From Leptodactylus fallax (lineage: Eukaryota; Chordata; Amphibia; Anura; Leptodactylidae), in assembly GCA_947044405.1 (NCBI GenBank), contig CAMRHE010000645.1, positions 248,001 to 312,000 of the forward strand: a stretch of 64,000 nt of DNA, written 5' to 3'. This document shows positions 33,637 through 45,095 of this stretch, one piece after another; within the stretch, counting starts at the first letter, position 1; each line of letters starts with the position of its first letter. Position numbers and translations under genes: made by a program. The notes beneath the pieces are model-generated. The model was not told the origin of the DNA, did not search any database, and saw only the letters and a program-made list of their open reading frames with translations.

Positions 33637-35290
33637 CTAAGTAATAATAATAATAATAATTATAACTTTATTTATATAGCACCAACATATTCGGTAGCAC
33701 TTTACAAATCAGAGGACACATGAACAGACAATATGAGACATCACAATGTGACAAAGAAATAAACATATCAAACAATAGGAGTGAGGGCCCTGCTCACAAG
33801 AGCTTACATTCTATGAGGAGATAGGGGGACACAAGAGGTCAGAGGGCTTGTTTGCCATGATGGTCCAGCTATATTTAATAGAAAAGGTTGTGTAACTGAA
33901 GCTGTATGAACCCGTCATCAGCCTGTATCTGTGAATAAACAGATACTAAGTGCAAGGAGTGCAGTGTAACTTCTAGATGGAGAGGACAGGATCTGAGGAA
34001 CAGAGAAGGAAGGATAAAAGGTGTTACTGTTCTACACCTCCGCACACTACACTGTGATCAGGGCATGTGATAAGCCTGACCATACAGATGTGATTTTAGG
34101 GCAGTTTTGAAGCTGCTGTAGTTAGGGATTAATCGAATTGTCTTTGGTAAAGCATTCCAGAGCACTGGTACAGCTCGAGAAAACTCTTGGAGACGGGAAT
34201 GGGATGATCGGATAACAGGGGATGCAAGTCTAAGGTCGTTGGCAGAATGGAGAGGATGGTTAGGACGGTAGACAGCGGTGAGAGAGGAGATATGGGGGGG
34301 GGGGCGCAGCGCTATGGATGGATTTGTGGGTCAGTGTGATAATTTTGTATTGTATTCTGTGATGGATGGGCAACCAATACAGCGACTGACACAAGGTAGA
34401 TGCGTCTGTGTACCAGTTTGACAGAAAGATGAGTCTGGCGGCTGCATTTAGAACAGATTGTAGTGGGGAGAGTTTAGTAAGAGGAAGTCCAATTAGAAGA
34501 GAATTGCAAAAGTGAAGATGAGAGAGAATCAGAGCGACAATGAGGGTTTTTGATGTTTCCATGGTGAGAAAAGGGTGAATTCTAGAGATGTTTTTAAGGT
34601 GCAGGTGGCAAGAGGGTGCAAATGTCTGAATATGTGGGGTAAAGGTGAGATCTGAATCAAATACAACCTCCAGACAGTGGGCATGCCGCCTCGAGGTAAT
34701 AGTATGGCCACAGACAGAAATAGAGATATAAGGATTACGTCGGTTAGTAGATGGAGGGAACACAAGAAGTTCAGTTTTTGAAAGATTCAATTTCAGATAA
34801 AGAGAAAACATGATGTTAGAGAAAGCAGAGAGACAGTCACTGGTGTTCTGCTGTAGTGCAGGGGTGATGTCAAAGGATGAGGTATATAGTTGGGTATCAT
34901 CTGCATAAAGATGGTATTGAAAGCCAAATTTGTGAATGGTTTGTCCAACTGGGGCTGTGTACAGAGAGAAGAGGAGGGGACCTAGGACCGAGCCTTGAGG
35001 AACCCCAACCGCAAGGGGCAGAGGAGAAGAAATAGCACCAGCGAATGATACACTAAATGAGCGGTCAGAGAGATAGGAAGAAAACCAAGAGAGAGCGGTA
35101 TCCCTGAGGCCAATAGAATGGAGCATAGTGAGGGGTGTTTGTGGTCTACAGTGTCAAATGCTGCTGAGAGATCCAGAAGAATAAGTAGTGAATAGTTCCC
35201 TTTTGATTTAGATTTAGGTAATGCTGGGGTTTTAGTTCTGAATTGGGCAGAGTTTAGCATGAGCGGGGTTTAACAGTTAAGGGGGTGGGG
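33637..35290 (-). mobile_element. L2/CR1-like LINE, 5'-truncated
   Basis: On the minus strand the element ends in a (TTA)n/(ATTATT)n tail (33642-33662 on plus: TAATAATAATAATAATAATT), preceded by a 3' UTR with TATTTATATAGCACCAAC on plus, an L2-type word. The RT C-terminal half is encoded at 34260-35260. 5' sequences (endonuclease, RT N-terminus) are absent, as expected of incomplete reverse transcription. A small 3' fragment of a similar LINE lies in the other orientation at 36466-36625. Confidence 0.82.
34260..35260 (-). pseudogene. L2/CR1-like reverse transcriptase, C-terminal half
   Basis: Two frames. 34982-35260 encodes [17 protein letters not shown], the first catalytic Asp motif of the RT palm. 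After a shift near 35130, 34260-35126 (288 codons) encodes [36 protein letters not shown], the YADDTQLY catalytic box, [11 protein letters not shown], and the thumb/C-terminal [15 protein letters not shown]...AARLIFL...[14 protein letters not shown] blocks typical of L2/CR1/Rex-type LINEs. The RT core is complete from the first palm motif on, but one frameshift and the missing 5' half make it inactive. Confidence 0.9.
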
Positions 35291-36465
35291 TTTTATTTCA
35301 CTGATGTTTTGCACCCCTTTGCAGAACAAACAGAGAGTTGGTAAGTATTATAGTGTAAAGGGATGTATGTGTAGTGTACAGATGTATGTGATCAATGACA
35401 GGGCCGTTTTAACCCATTGGTGGACCCAGTGCAAAAGTTTCATAAGTGGGCCCCCCATCACCACCACTTAAACATACCTGACCCACCCAAATTAAAATGG
35501 CCACCACATAGTATAATTTCTTCTTACTGGCCCCATACAATATACGTTTCCATGCCCCTGCACTTAATAAATAGTAGTCCCACCTTATGAATAATAGATC
35601 CTGTTAACAGGTAACTGATGTCGGAAGTGACTCTGAACAGATGATCTGATCGATTACATATTTAGGCCATAAATAAAAATTAATGCACAACCTCTTTAAC
35701 CTCTGCCTGCCCTGCACTACAATAGCACATAGTAGTAAGCAGGTCATTCCTGTATGCAATTTAATATAAAGAGTGCAGTGATGGTATGGCCATAGGAGCT
35801 GTGCCTACTCCATCTCTTGCAAGTTCCAGTGTCTCCCAAAGAAACACACTGTATTGGCGCCAGTTTCCTGACTGAACAAAGGTACTGGACAACCAGGAAA
35901 CTGGTGAAGGAGGAGTGTGTTTCAATAGGAGATGCTGATGACATCACATGACCCGCTATTAGCAGATATTTTTAGGCTAACATTACATGGCGCTTCACAA
36001 TGGCATTTAACATAAGTGAACTTTTAGAAAGTTTATATTGTACAAACTATTGAGTATTTCCACACTGGATGCCACCCTGAAGTCTGCACGAATCCTCTGC
36101 GTGTACGTCTTCATACACCGAAGGGGTTTTCCTATAATGATAGCTTATTACCTGTTCAAAGAATAGGTGTTGTGCTGTCCCATTTAAATGGCAGTTGAGT
36201 ATGCACATGGTTATAGGACCAACCAAGGTAGCTGAACACTAAATTTGGCTATCATTGACAGTCCCATACACTTGAAAGTGAGCAGCAGTGCCTATACTGA
36301 ACTGCCAAACTATTCAAACGGAAGAACAAAGGACACATGACTGATGGTGATCCTAGAGGTCAGAAACTTATCACCTATCCTTGAATTATAAACTTTGATT
36401 TAAGGAGAACTCTTTTAACCACCTCAATATATGATTTATTATACTATAAAATAGTAATCCCTAAT

Positions 36466-36625
36466 AGATTGTAAGCCCTTGCGGGCAGGGCCCTCTATCC
36501 CACTGTGCCAGTTGGTCACTGTTAGTATTGTATTTGTTTTGTATATTTTGTGTATTGTATTTAAACCCCCAAATGTACAGCACCATGGAATTAATGGTGC
36601 TCTATAAATAATAATAATAATCTAC
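36466..36625 (+). mobile_element. L2-type LINE 3' tail fragment
   Basis: TAGATTGTAAGCCCTTGCGG, GCAGGGCCCTCT, TTGTATTTGTTTTGTATATT, then a hairpin-like ACAGCACCATGGAATTAATG-GTGCTCTATAAATAATAATAATAAT end. This is the conserved 3' end with a TAA/ATA tail of L2-family LINEs, recognised from known families. About 160 bp, non-coding, 5'-truncated. Confidence 0.78.
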
Positions 36626-36698
36626 AATACATCATTTACATATATACATACATATAGATATTCTAACACATATATACACATAGACATAAATGTGTGTT

Positions 36699-36701
<3 letters not shown>

Positions 36702-36749
<48 letters not shown>

Positions 36750-36768
36750 GTATATATAATACATATAT
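36702..36768. repeat. AT microsatellite at Tc1 insertion site
   Basis: (TA)n from about 36702 to 36738, then degenerate ATATATAC repeats up to the Tc1 left end. The AT/CA run resumes at 38374-38412 beyond the element, so the Tc1 copy inserted into a TA-rich microsatellite. Confidence 0.9.
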
Positions 36769-36769
36769 A

Positions 36770-38373
36770 CAGTGGGGAAAAAAAGTATTTAGTCAGCCAC
36801 CAATTGTGCAAGTTCTCCCACTTAAAAAGATGAGGTCGGCCTGTAATTGTCATCATAGGCAGACCTCAACTATGAGAGACAAAATGAGAAAACAAATCCA
36901 GAAAATCACATTGTCTGATTTTTAAAGAATTTATTTGCAAATTATGGTGGAAAATAAGTAATTGCTCAATAACAAAAGTTCATCTCAATACTTATATCAA
37001 TATATCCTTTGTTGGCAATGACAGAGGTCAAACGTTTTCTGTAAGTCTTCACAAGGTTGGCACACATTGTTGCTGGTATGTTGGCCCATTCCTCCATGAA
37101 GATCTTCTCTAGAGCAGTGATGTTTTGGGGCTGTTGCTGGGCAACACGGACTTTCAACTCCCTCCAAAAGTTTTCTATGGGGTTGAGATTTGGAGACTGG
37201 CTAGGCCACTCCAGGACCTTGAAATGCTTCTTACGAAGCCACTCCTTCGTTGCCCTGGCAGTGTGCTTGGGATCATTGTCATGCTGAAAGACCCAGCCAC
37301 GTTTCATCTTTAATGCCCTTGCTGATGGAAGGAGGTTTGCACTCAAAATCTCACGATACATGGCCCCATTCATTCTTTCATGTACACGGATCAGTCGTCC
37401 TGGTCCCTTTGCAGAGAAACAGCCCCAAAGCATGATGTTGCCACCCCCATGCTTCACAGTAGGTACAGTGTTCTTTGGATGCAACTCAGCATTCACTCTC
37501 CTCCAAACACGACGAGTTGTGTTTCTACCAAACAGTTCTACTTTGGTTTCATCTGACCATATGACATTCTTCCAATACTCTTCTGGAACATCCAAATGCT
37601 CTCTAGCAAACTTCAGATGGGCCCGGATATGTACTGGCTTAAGCAGGGGGACACGTCTGGCACTGCAGGATCTGAGTCCCTGGCGGCGTAGTGTGTTACT
37701 GATGGTAGCCTTTGTTACGTTAGTCCCAGCTTTCTGCAGGTCATTCACTAGGTCCCCTGTGTGGTTCTGGGGTTTGCTCACCATTCTTGTGATTATTTTG
37801 ACCCCATGGAGTGAGATCTTGTGTGGAGCGCCTAATCGAGGGAGATTATCAGTGGTCTTGTATGTCTTCCATTTTCTAATTATTGCTCCCACAGTTGATT
37901 TCTTCACACCAAGCTGCTTGCCTATTGCAGATTCAGTCTTCCCAGCCTGGTGCAGGGCTACAATTTTGTTTCTGATGTCCTTCCACAGCTCTTTGGTCTT
38001 CACCATAGTGGAGTTTGGAGTGTGACTGTTTGAGGTTGTGGACAGGTGTCTTTTATACTGATAACAATGTCAAACAGGTGCCATTACTACAGGTAATGAG
38101 TGGAGGACAGAGGAGCCTCTTAAAGAAGAAGTTACAGGACTGTGAGAGCCAGAAATCTTGCTTGTTTGTAGGTGACCAAATACTTATTTTCTACCATAAT
38201 TTACAAATAAATTCTTAAAAAAATCAGACAATGTGATTTTCTAGATATGTTTTCTCATTTTCTCTCCCATAGTTGAGGTCTACCTATGATGTCAATTACA
38301 GGCCTCTCTCATCTTTTTAAGTGGGAGAACTTGCACAATTGGTGGCTGACTAAATATTTTTTTTCCCAACTAG
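36770..38373 (-). mobile_element. Tc1/mariner element with ~200-bp TIRs and intact ORF
   Basis: Left end CAGTGGGGAAAAAAAGTATT after TA (36768-36769). The right end, inverted, reads AAAAAATATTTAGTCAGCCA with a slightly changed extreme terminus (CCCAACTAG where CCCCACTG is expected). TIR similarity reaches ~200 bp on each side (36770-36975, 38170-38373), with inner and outer GTGGGAGAACTTGCACAATT / AATACTTATTTTC repeats typical of IR/DR organisation. It carries one uninterrupted transposase ORF. It is the youngest-looking DNA transposon here, but the eroded right tip may impair it. Confidence 0.93.
36966..38006 (-). CDS. Tc1-family transposase, intact 346 codons
   Basis: An uninterrupted frame of the normal Tc1 length, starting [20 protein letters not shown]. 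The N-terminal paired-like DNA-binding region has two HTH segments (residues ~18-48, [20 protein letters not shown]; ~80-110) with an LPRLGAPHK linker in place of the usual GRP hook. In the catalytic domain Asp152 is in [13 protein letters not shown], Asp243 in [11 protein letters not shown] and Glu278 in LNPIENFW, spaced as DD34E. The Gly-rich [20 protein letters not shown] box is at ~184-203. SPNLNPIEN has Asn where most relatives have Asp, just outside the triad. It is expected to catalyse excision and insertion at TA in the nucleus. No frameshift or stop is seen. Confidence 0.93.
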   Translation of the reverse strand: MVKTKELWKDIRNKIVALHQAGKTESAIGKQLGVKKSTVGAIIRKWKTYKTTDNLPRLGAPHKISLHGVKIITRMVSKPQNHTGDLVNDLQKAGTNVTKATISNTLRRQGLRSCSARRVPLLKPVHIRAHLKFAREHLDVPEEYWKNVIWSDETKVELFGRNTTRRVWRRVNAELHPKNTVPTVKHGGGNIMLWGCFSAKGPGRLIRVHERMNGAMYREILSANLLPSARALKMKRGWVFQHDNDPKHTARATKEWLRKKHFKVLEWPSQSPNLNPIENFWRELKVRVAQQQPQNITALEKIFMEEWANIPATMCANLVKTYRKRLTSVIANKGYIDISIEMNFCY

Positions 38374-38374
38374 T

Positions 38375-38412
<38 letters not shown>

Positions 38413-38414
<2 letters not shown>

Positions 38415-39570
38415 TAGCTCCCAACCATCCCGCATCTGGCGGGACAGTCCCGATTTTACACTGCTGTTCCGCAGTCCCGGATAGCTTACAGTTTGTCCCG
38501 CTATGCCCCTGAAGTGTTTTGCTGTTAACAAACTTTATTAGGGTAGGGTAAATGCTAAATGGTAGATGCTAAATCCTAGTGGGCTAAAGAACCTTTGATG
38601 ATGTCATGACCATGTGATCAGACTCTTGTCTGGGCGGAGCTATTCTGGATACTGCGGGACAGTGTGATGTTACACAGAAAGCTGGGAACGAGAGTGATCG
38701 AAGATAAGGAGGAGAGAAGAGACAGCATGTGTGAGCAAGAGGGAGGAACTGAAGGCAGATGTAGGGGGCATTTAAACTGAAGGCAGATTAAGGGGGCAAT
38801 TAAACTCATGGTAGATAAAGGGGGACATTAAATTGGTGGTAGATGAAGGGGCAATTAAACTGGGGGTAGATGACTGGGCAGTTAAACTGAAGGCAGATTA
38901 AGAGGGCAATTAAACTGGTGGCAGATAAAGGGGGACATTAAGCTGGTGACAGATAAAGGGGCATTAAATTGGTGATAGATGAAGGGGCAATTAAACTGGG
39001 GGGCAGATGAAGTGGGGCATTAAGCTGGTGACAGATGAAGGGGGACATTAAATTGGTGGCAAATAAAGGGGGACATTAAACGGGGGGCAGATGGAGGGTG
39101 ACAAACTGGGAGCAACTGGAGGAGGACATTAAACCGTGGGGGGTAGCTGGAGGGGACATGTCTGCCTCTAGTTGCCCCCAGTTTAATATCCCAACTCCAA
39201 CTACCCCCACTGTTTAATGTCACCCTCCAGCTGTCCCATAGTTTAGTGTCCCCCTCCAACTACCCCCACTGTTTAATGTCACCCTTCAGCTGCCCCATAG
39301 TTTAATGTCACCCTCCAGCTGCCCCAGTTTAATGTCCCCCTCTAGTTTCCGCCAGTTTAAACTGGGGCACGAGGAGAGGGACTTAATACTGTGGGGCAAT
39401 AGGAGGGGAACATTATAATGTGGGGGCATATAATGTTAGGGTGACTATAGGAGCATTATACTATGTGGAGGCACATGGAAAAATAGATGAGAATGGGCGT
39501 AACATAGAAGTGGGCATAGCACGCCGCATATTTTGTCCCTCTTTCTGTCCTTTGAAAGTTGGGAGGTATG
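38413..39570. mobile_element. hAT-like MITE with palindromic minisatellite
   Basis: Ends are CATAGCTCCCAAC (38413-38425) and its near-inverse GTTGGGAGGTATG (39558-39570). It is flanked by CACACACA at left and CACACATA at right, compatible with an 8-bp duplication in a CA microsatellite. The interior has GCGGGACAGTCCCG and a ~30-bp minisatellite. No transposase is encoded. Confidence 0.7.
38755..39440. repeat. ~30-bp minisatellite that reverses orientation
   Basis: Units such as GGGGGCAATTAAACTG with GTGGCAGATAAA repeat about 14 times from 38755 to 39160. From about 39170 the array runs as the complement (CTAGTTGCCCCCAGTTTAAT, CTCCAACTACCCCCACTGTT) to about 39360, before switching back. The two halves could fold on each other. 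Confidence 0.88.
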
Positions 39571-39876
39571 CACACATATACACAGCAAACACACTGTTAA
39601 CAAATTTACATGTTGCACAAATATAAATATTAAATATACATGTTTTACACAAAAAAGACACATACATTGTGGCTGAATTGCTGAGTGCAGAGTAGTGGAA
39701 TAAGTAACTTGCTGAATGGCAGGACTGATATCTGTGCCGTCCCTGCACACATTCTCTTCCACACTTCCTCTGGACAGCCAGTTAGTTCTATGTGTGAGGA
39801 GTAAGGGGGGCTGTTCTTAAAGCTGCACACAGGTAGTTTTATTTGCTGCAACACAGATGGAGGAAACTGGGGGATG
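39571..39876. other. Non-coding spacer inside hAT
   Basis: No gene or defined repeat end. AT-rich, with short open frames that lack recognisable domains. Confidence 0.35.
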
Positions 39877-40690
39877 GGAGTTGTAATGGCGGTTGGTGTG
39901 CCACCTGCTAGGCCGAGCACACTCACCAAGCACTCCAGCCCTGCTCGTGGGCCGGACACAGTCGAGGGGGGTCCTGCAGCACTACTGGATGGTGGTGGTA
40001 GTAGTTCTTTTTCATGGGTTGCTTCCAGTTGGAGAGGGGACCTCTCCTCTCTGAGTCGGTGTGGTGTTGGTCTGAAGGGCCCTGATGGTTAGGCAGGCAC
40101 GACTCAGGAGACAGCAGTGCAGTTGAACAGGAACAGTTTTTATTAACAGCAACTGGGTCAGAAGTAAACGGCAGCTTCCCAATGGGGGTAGTAGTTAAGT
40201 GTCCAATTCCCCAGCCTTGGTTATAGGAGGGTGCCGAGGGATGTTACAGGCTCTACAATAGGCTTCTCCAACTACTCTGCCTCTCGTGCCTCTCCCAGGT
40301 ATGGATGATGGGGATGGAGTTACAGGGAGTCCTGACAGGGATCTGGTTACCCGAATACTAGGCCAGCATGTGGTTCTCCTGTCAAGGTCCTCTCCTGCTC
40401 CTCCTGGCACGGCAACAAAATTGTCCAAAAGTACTGACAGCTGAACTCCCTTACTCAGGCCTGTCTCTGGATGAGCCTGTGGCAGCAAGCATTCCTCCTA
40501 GGGGTTGTATGGACGGCCGTTGAGCTCCAGTGCTGATATCCTCCCTACACAGTTCAGCATGAACTGTACAGGACGACTGCTACTACTGAACTGAGTAGGC
40601 TCAACAGTCGCCGTGGAGACTAGGTCTCCTACCACCCCGCCCAGTGGCCTGTGATTGGCCAGAGCTTAACCAAGGCTAGAGTTTGAACAC
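39877..40690 (-). repeat. LTR-like interspersed repeat (tentative)
   Basis: Read on the minus strand, the segment contains GCTGTTAATAAAAACTGTTC, a plausible polyadenylation signal, about 270 bp before an end GTGGCACACCAACCGCCATT ACA. The opposite end may be TGTTCAAACTC at about 40690. This layout fits an LTR of gypsy type on the minus strand, but no target duplication was found and the boundaries are guesses. Confidence 0.35.
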
Positions 40691-41261
40691 GGAGGAGGAA
40701 AAAACAAGGGAAGAGCTGCAAAACAAAGATATAGAACACTTAACACAGAAGACAGGACAAACCAACATAACCAGAGGCACAAAAGACAAACAATTAAAGC
40801 AGAAGCCCTCTGGGTTGCTGCATAATAAGCTGGAACTAAGAGCTAAGTGCAGGGACTGTTTACAAGCAGCGATTGTCATATGTTGGAGCTGCTGCTCTTG
40901 TCCCATCCTCCCGATATACTGTATCCACAGTAGGATTAGTATCCCACTGATAGTGGGCCCTAATAGTGGTGGTGCCCTGGGGAATTGCCCAGTTTGCCTC
41001 CCGTAACGCCGGCCCTATGACAGAGCAAGGACTTTACAGCTTTCTGTCATAGTCTTCAACTGTATCGGTGTGCATAGCACGCCAACACAGTTGTAAGTGG
41101 AGCTCTCCCGGGCAGAAAGTCTTGTACCCGTATCTGGGGGCCCCCGCAACCATAGGGCCCGGTGCAAGTGCACCATTTGCCCTATGGTTAAAACGGCCCT
41201 GATCAATGATGTGTGTGTACTGTTACCAATGTATGTGTCTAGTATGTAGGTGACTAAAATA

Positions 41262-42175
<914 letters not shown>

Positions 42176-42386
42176 TATGGACATTGACATGTGTGTTGTA
42201 TGCATGTAATACATGAGTGACATGTTCTGTAGTAAGGTAGTATGTGTGTTACATGTTGCTGGCATGAGATGTGCAAGAATTATTAAAAGGCTCTAGCTCT
42301 TGCCTCTTAATAATTCTGGTGCATCTTGGGAAGTCCCATTTGCTAGAATTTAAAAAGGACCGTTCACGTTCTATGATATTGGCAGT
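42176..42386. other. Non-coding spacer
   Basis: Short (ATGTGTG)-rich stretch and an unassigned segment between the deleted Tc1 and a palindromic MITE. Confidence 0.35.
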
Positions 42387-42722
42387 ATTGTATACCACTA
42401 GAAAGCTAATGGTGCACTGTCAGCTCTGCCGGTATGCACCCTGGTGCCGCAGATATCGGTGCCGTCAGTTTTGGTACGGACATCGCTGGGCAGTAAAGAT
42501 CGCCACCCCTGACAGTACAAGGTTATGGAAAAGTGTACCATCAGTGGGGGCGTTCCTCTCCGCCCAGCGATAACACATATGTAAGGCCCGCCCTTCTGAC
42601 AGTGGAGGGATGTCCGTGCCGAAACTAATGGAACCAATATCCCCAGCACCCGGGTGCACACTGGCAAAACTGAGAGTGCACTGAATTCAGGGTACTGTTA
42701 GCTTTCTAGTGATATACAGTAT
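42387..42722. repeat. Palindromic MITE (ACTAGAAAGCTAA ends)
   Basis: The ends GTATTGTATACCACTAGAAA-GCTAATGGTGCACTGT and, inverted, ATACTGTATATCACTAGAAA-GCTAACAGTACCC mirror one another. Inner arms CGGTATGCACCCTGGTGC/GCACCCGGGTGCACACTGG and GGTGCCGTCAGTTTTGGTACGG-ACATC/GATGTCC-GTGCCGAAACTAATGG also pair, so nearly all 330 bp can fold back. Target duplication unclear (TAT-like). Non-coding. Confidence 0.75.
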
Positions 42723-43318
42723 ATACACATAATGCATACACGCCATTATATATTTGAGCATCATTATTATATTTGAAGGGAGGGTCCCTTTGCTCTCAGT
42801 GTCCGCCCCTGATGTTATATACAGTTCAGGGATCAGCATGTGGGGAGGCATTACTGCACTAAGAGTACTTATTACTATTACTTGTGGAGGGGCGCTATTA
42901 TGGCACTATTACAGTATTAGTGCCCCCCACAGGTAATAGTCTGCCCGTATAAGTAATAGTGTTACATATGGAGAGGCGCTATTACTGTTGTGGGAGAGCA
43001 CCATTAATATAATAGTGTCCTAAAAGTCCTCCCCCCCATGACTAATATTATCACTTATGTGGGGGGGCTATTAAATTTGACAAAGTCTTGATAAAAAGCC
43101 AGACTGATGCAGGGAAAGACAGATTTATGAAGTGGCTGAGGCCCCAGTGGCAAAATGAAAAGCTACACTAGGTAGGAACTGGTGTAGATTTCCATTCTAA
43201 ATCTGCCCCACTGTGTCATTTACTGGGAATAGCCAGTCAAAAGTGAGCAATGTATGGCATTACAGTATTACTGTATGGATACTGTATAACTGTTTGTGGG
43301 TTAAACAGTACCCATAAA
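42723..43318. other. Non-coding, GTAATAGTGCCCCCC-type degenerate repeats
   Basis: Degenerate units around GGGGCGCTATTA, TAATAGTG and CCCCCCACAGGTAATAG occur from 42840 to 43075 in both orientations. No gene. Confidence 0.4.
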
Positions 43319-43704
43319 CAGGGGTGTAAGTAGGAAAGACTGGGCTCCATTGCAAGCTTTTGTCTCAGGCCCCCGCCCCGGCATGAGGCCCCGTTTAGTG
43401 ACTCTCACATTGTATAACCCCTATTACAGGCCCACACACATGGTATATTTCCCTATTATTGGCCCCCATAGAGTATACCGTCCCTGTACAAGGTATGCAC
43501 CACTCTTATGGTAAAAAGTGATAGTAAAAACTGATGGTAAAGTCTGATGCCAACTTATGACAACTGATTGTTTCGGAGTAGAAATTTGTGAAAAAGCCTG
43601 ATGACAACTGATGCATTTTCGCATAAGTTTTGACATCAGTTGTAACGACTAAAGGACAAAAAAACTGATACTGATGCAACTGACACATGTGAACCTACCC
43701 TTAG
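43319..43704. mobile_element. hAT-type left end without partner
   Basis: CAGGGGTGTAAGTAGGAAAG at 43320 matches the left terminus type of the hAT MITE at 20072 (CAGTGGCGTAACTAGGAA). Internal words such as GGCCCCCATAGAGTATACC fit the same family. No matching right end was found before the Ngaro-like RT begins near 43705, so this copy is truncated or composite with a second unassigned repeat (ACATGTGAACCTACCCTTAG). Confidence 0.5.
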
Positions 43705-44318
43705 TAATGCATTTTTTCCAAAATGCTGCAGCAATAAGATATTCTGCTCAAAAAGACGCATACTTAACCAAAGCTTTAGCTTTGTCTACTTCATCATTCA
43801 AACAATTCTTATTAGGGTATGATAGGAGATGAATTAGCCTATAAGTATTGGGCTCTTTTTTGGGTACAATACCCAACGGCGACAATCTAAAGTTTTTAAA
43901 ATGAGAAAAAAAACAGTCCCTCCATTCTACCTGCTATAACTTCCTTCAACAATTTTTCCCTAATAATACTCTTATACTTGTCAACTGACTCTAAATTTTC
44001 TTCCCATTGAAAACCATCTCCAGTAAAACTAGGAATTTCAAATCTGACATCAAAACCTCTTCACAATAAATCAGCTTTCACCCTGTCTGGGTATTGTTCT
44101 AGCCAGGGCGCCAGTCTTGTTAGCATCACTGGCGTCCAAGCTCTTTGAAAGCTGCTCCTTTGTGTTAGGGGTCTGCTGCAACTGGTTGGCCCTTTTATAA
44201 CACCGACATATCGGGTGAGACCCACCAGAAAATGAACATTCGTGTTTGCATCTGCAGTTAGCCAACCATTTGCATTGAGTCTTATTGTAAGCGAAACAAA
44301 CACCTTTCTTAAAAACAT
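43705..44318 (-). pseudogene. Ngaro-like retroelement 1: gag zinc finger and RT start
   Basis: Continuation, beyond an 11.3-kb hAT insertion, of the gag at 55611-56395. Minus-strand 44071-44265 reads ANCRCKHECSFSGGSHPICR, the Cys/His cluster that ends gag of Ngaro-like DIRS-order elements. Next come LEQYPDRVKADLL and, towards 43730, GIVPKKEP, TYRLIHLLSYP and CLNDEVDKAKALVKYAS. These are the fingers region of the RT, matching VPKKEVGKYRLIHYLSYPRG of the second element at 58990-59050. Two or more frame changes occur. The RT palm with YxDD is missing: similarity ends at about 43705. Confidence 0.78.
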
Positions 44319-44326
44319 TGCCAGAG
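44319..44326. repeat. Left target duplication TGCCAGAG of nested hAT
   Basis: TGCCAGAG at 44319-44326 is repeated exactly at 55603-55610, proving both ends of the hAT at 44327-55602. The reading frame of the interrupted gag continues across the two copies. Confidence 0.9.
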
Positions 44327-44620
44327 CAGTGTCAGACTGGGATGTCTAGGGCCCACCAGTGGAATTGTTTCTAGGGGCCCACCATCAGAACCCCTGCAGA
44401 TCAGCGGTACCGAGACAGGGCGGCTAAAGGTAATAACATGCCGGAAGCCATGCTGCTCACCCACTATACCATGTGCACCACTGCACTACCTAAACCTACT
44501 GCTACACCTTGTATGTCAAGTGAACAGCGTGGCTCCTAGAATTGTTACCTTTACCTGTAGCCGCATTGTCCTGGAAAAGCTGATCTGCAGAGGTCCTGGC
44601 TGTTGTATCATCGTAGATGT

Positions 44621-44660
44621 AATATTGATGGCCTATCCGAAGGACAGGCCATCAATATTA
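44621..44660. repeat. Small palindrome AATATTGATGGCCTATCC
   Basis: TAATATTGATGGCCTATCC and GGACAGGCCATCAATATTA flank a 3-base loop (44620-44660). It is a palindrome frequent in anuran MITEs and lies just left of an AAAGAGGTTGTC terminus. Confidence 0.85.
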
Positions 44661-45059
44661 GGAAGATGGATAAATCCTTTAAAGAGGTTGTCGAAGGAAT
44701 TGGAACTATTTTTATTAGAAAAGTAGAAAAACTTTACAAACAAATACTTAATCTGTCACTCCAAAAATACAGTATAAAACCATAATCAGACACAATACAT
44801 AAAACCAAAGTAAAATCATAAAATAACATCAGAACATAAGTATAAAACACTGGGACAAAAATCTAAACAAAAACCAAGCGCGAACCAGCCCCCATCCATT
44901 CTGCCTTTCACTCCGCCTTTCATTCTTCTTCAGTCTCTCTCCAACCATCCTTCAGTCAAAACTCTAATCATCTGGGAAAAAAAAAAGAAAACCAATATGA
45001 GCGATATACACCAACATAGAAACAAACATAAAAACAACAAAACCCCAACTAAAACTTAC

Positions 45060-45095
45060 TAGAAAATTATTTATTTATTTATTTATTTTTTTTCC
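45060..45095. repeat. (ATTT)n microsatellite in LINE 3' UTR
   Basis: About seven ATTT units followed by a T-run. On the LINE strand this is (AAAT)n. A second low-complexity stretch of GGATATGGAAATGGA-like units (45350-45475) lies nearby, giving a variable 3' UTR. Confidence 0.9.

Larger units (their letters stand above)
35399..41201. mobile_element. hAT element CAGGGCCGTTTTAACC with nested insertions
   Basis: The ends are CAGGGCCGTTTTAACC (35399-35414) and its inverse GGTTAAAACGGCCCTG (41186-41201). ATCAATGA flanks both (35391-35398, 41202-41209): an exact 8-bp target duplication, diagnostic of hAT. No transposase of its own remains. The 5.8 kb between the ends hold an L2 tail, an intact Tc1, a second hAT-like element and an LTR-like repeat, so the original was probably a short non-autonomous copy or is heavily deleted. 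Confidence 0.87.

Noticed and set aside
37360..38025. 221-codon plus-strand ORF opposite the Tc1 transposase
   Set aside because: It is the antisense shadow of the transposase gene.
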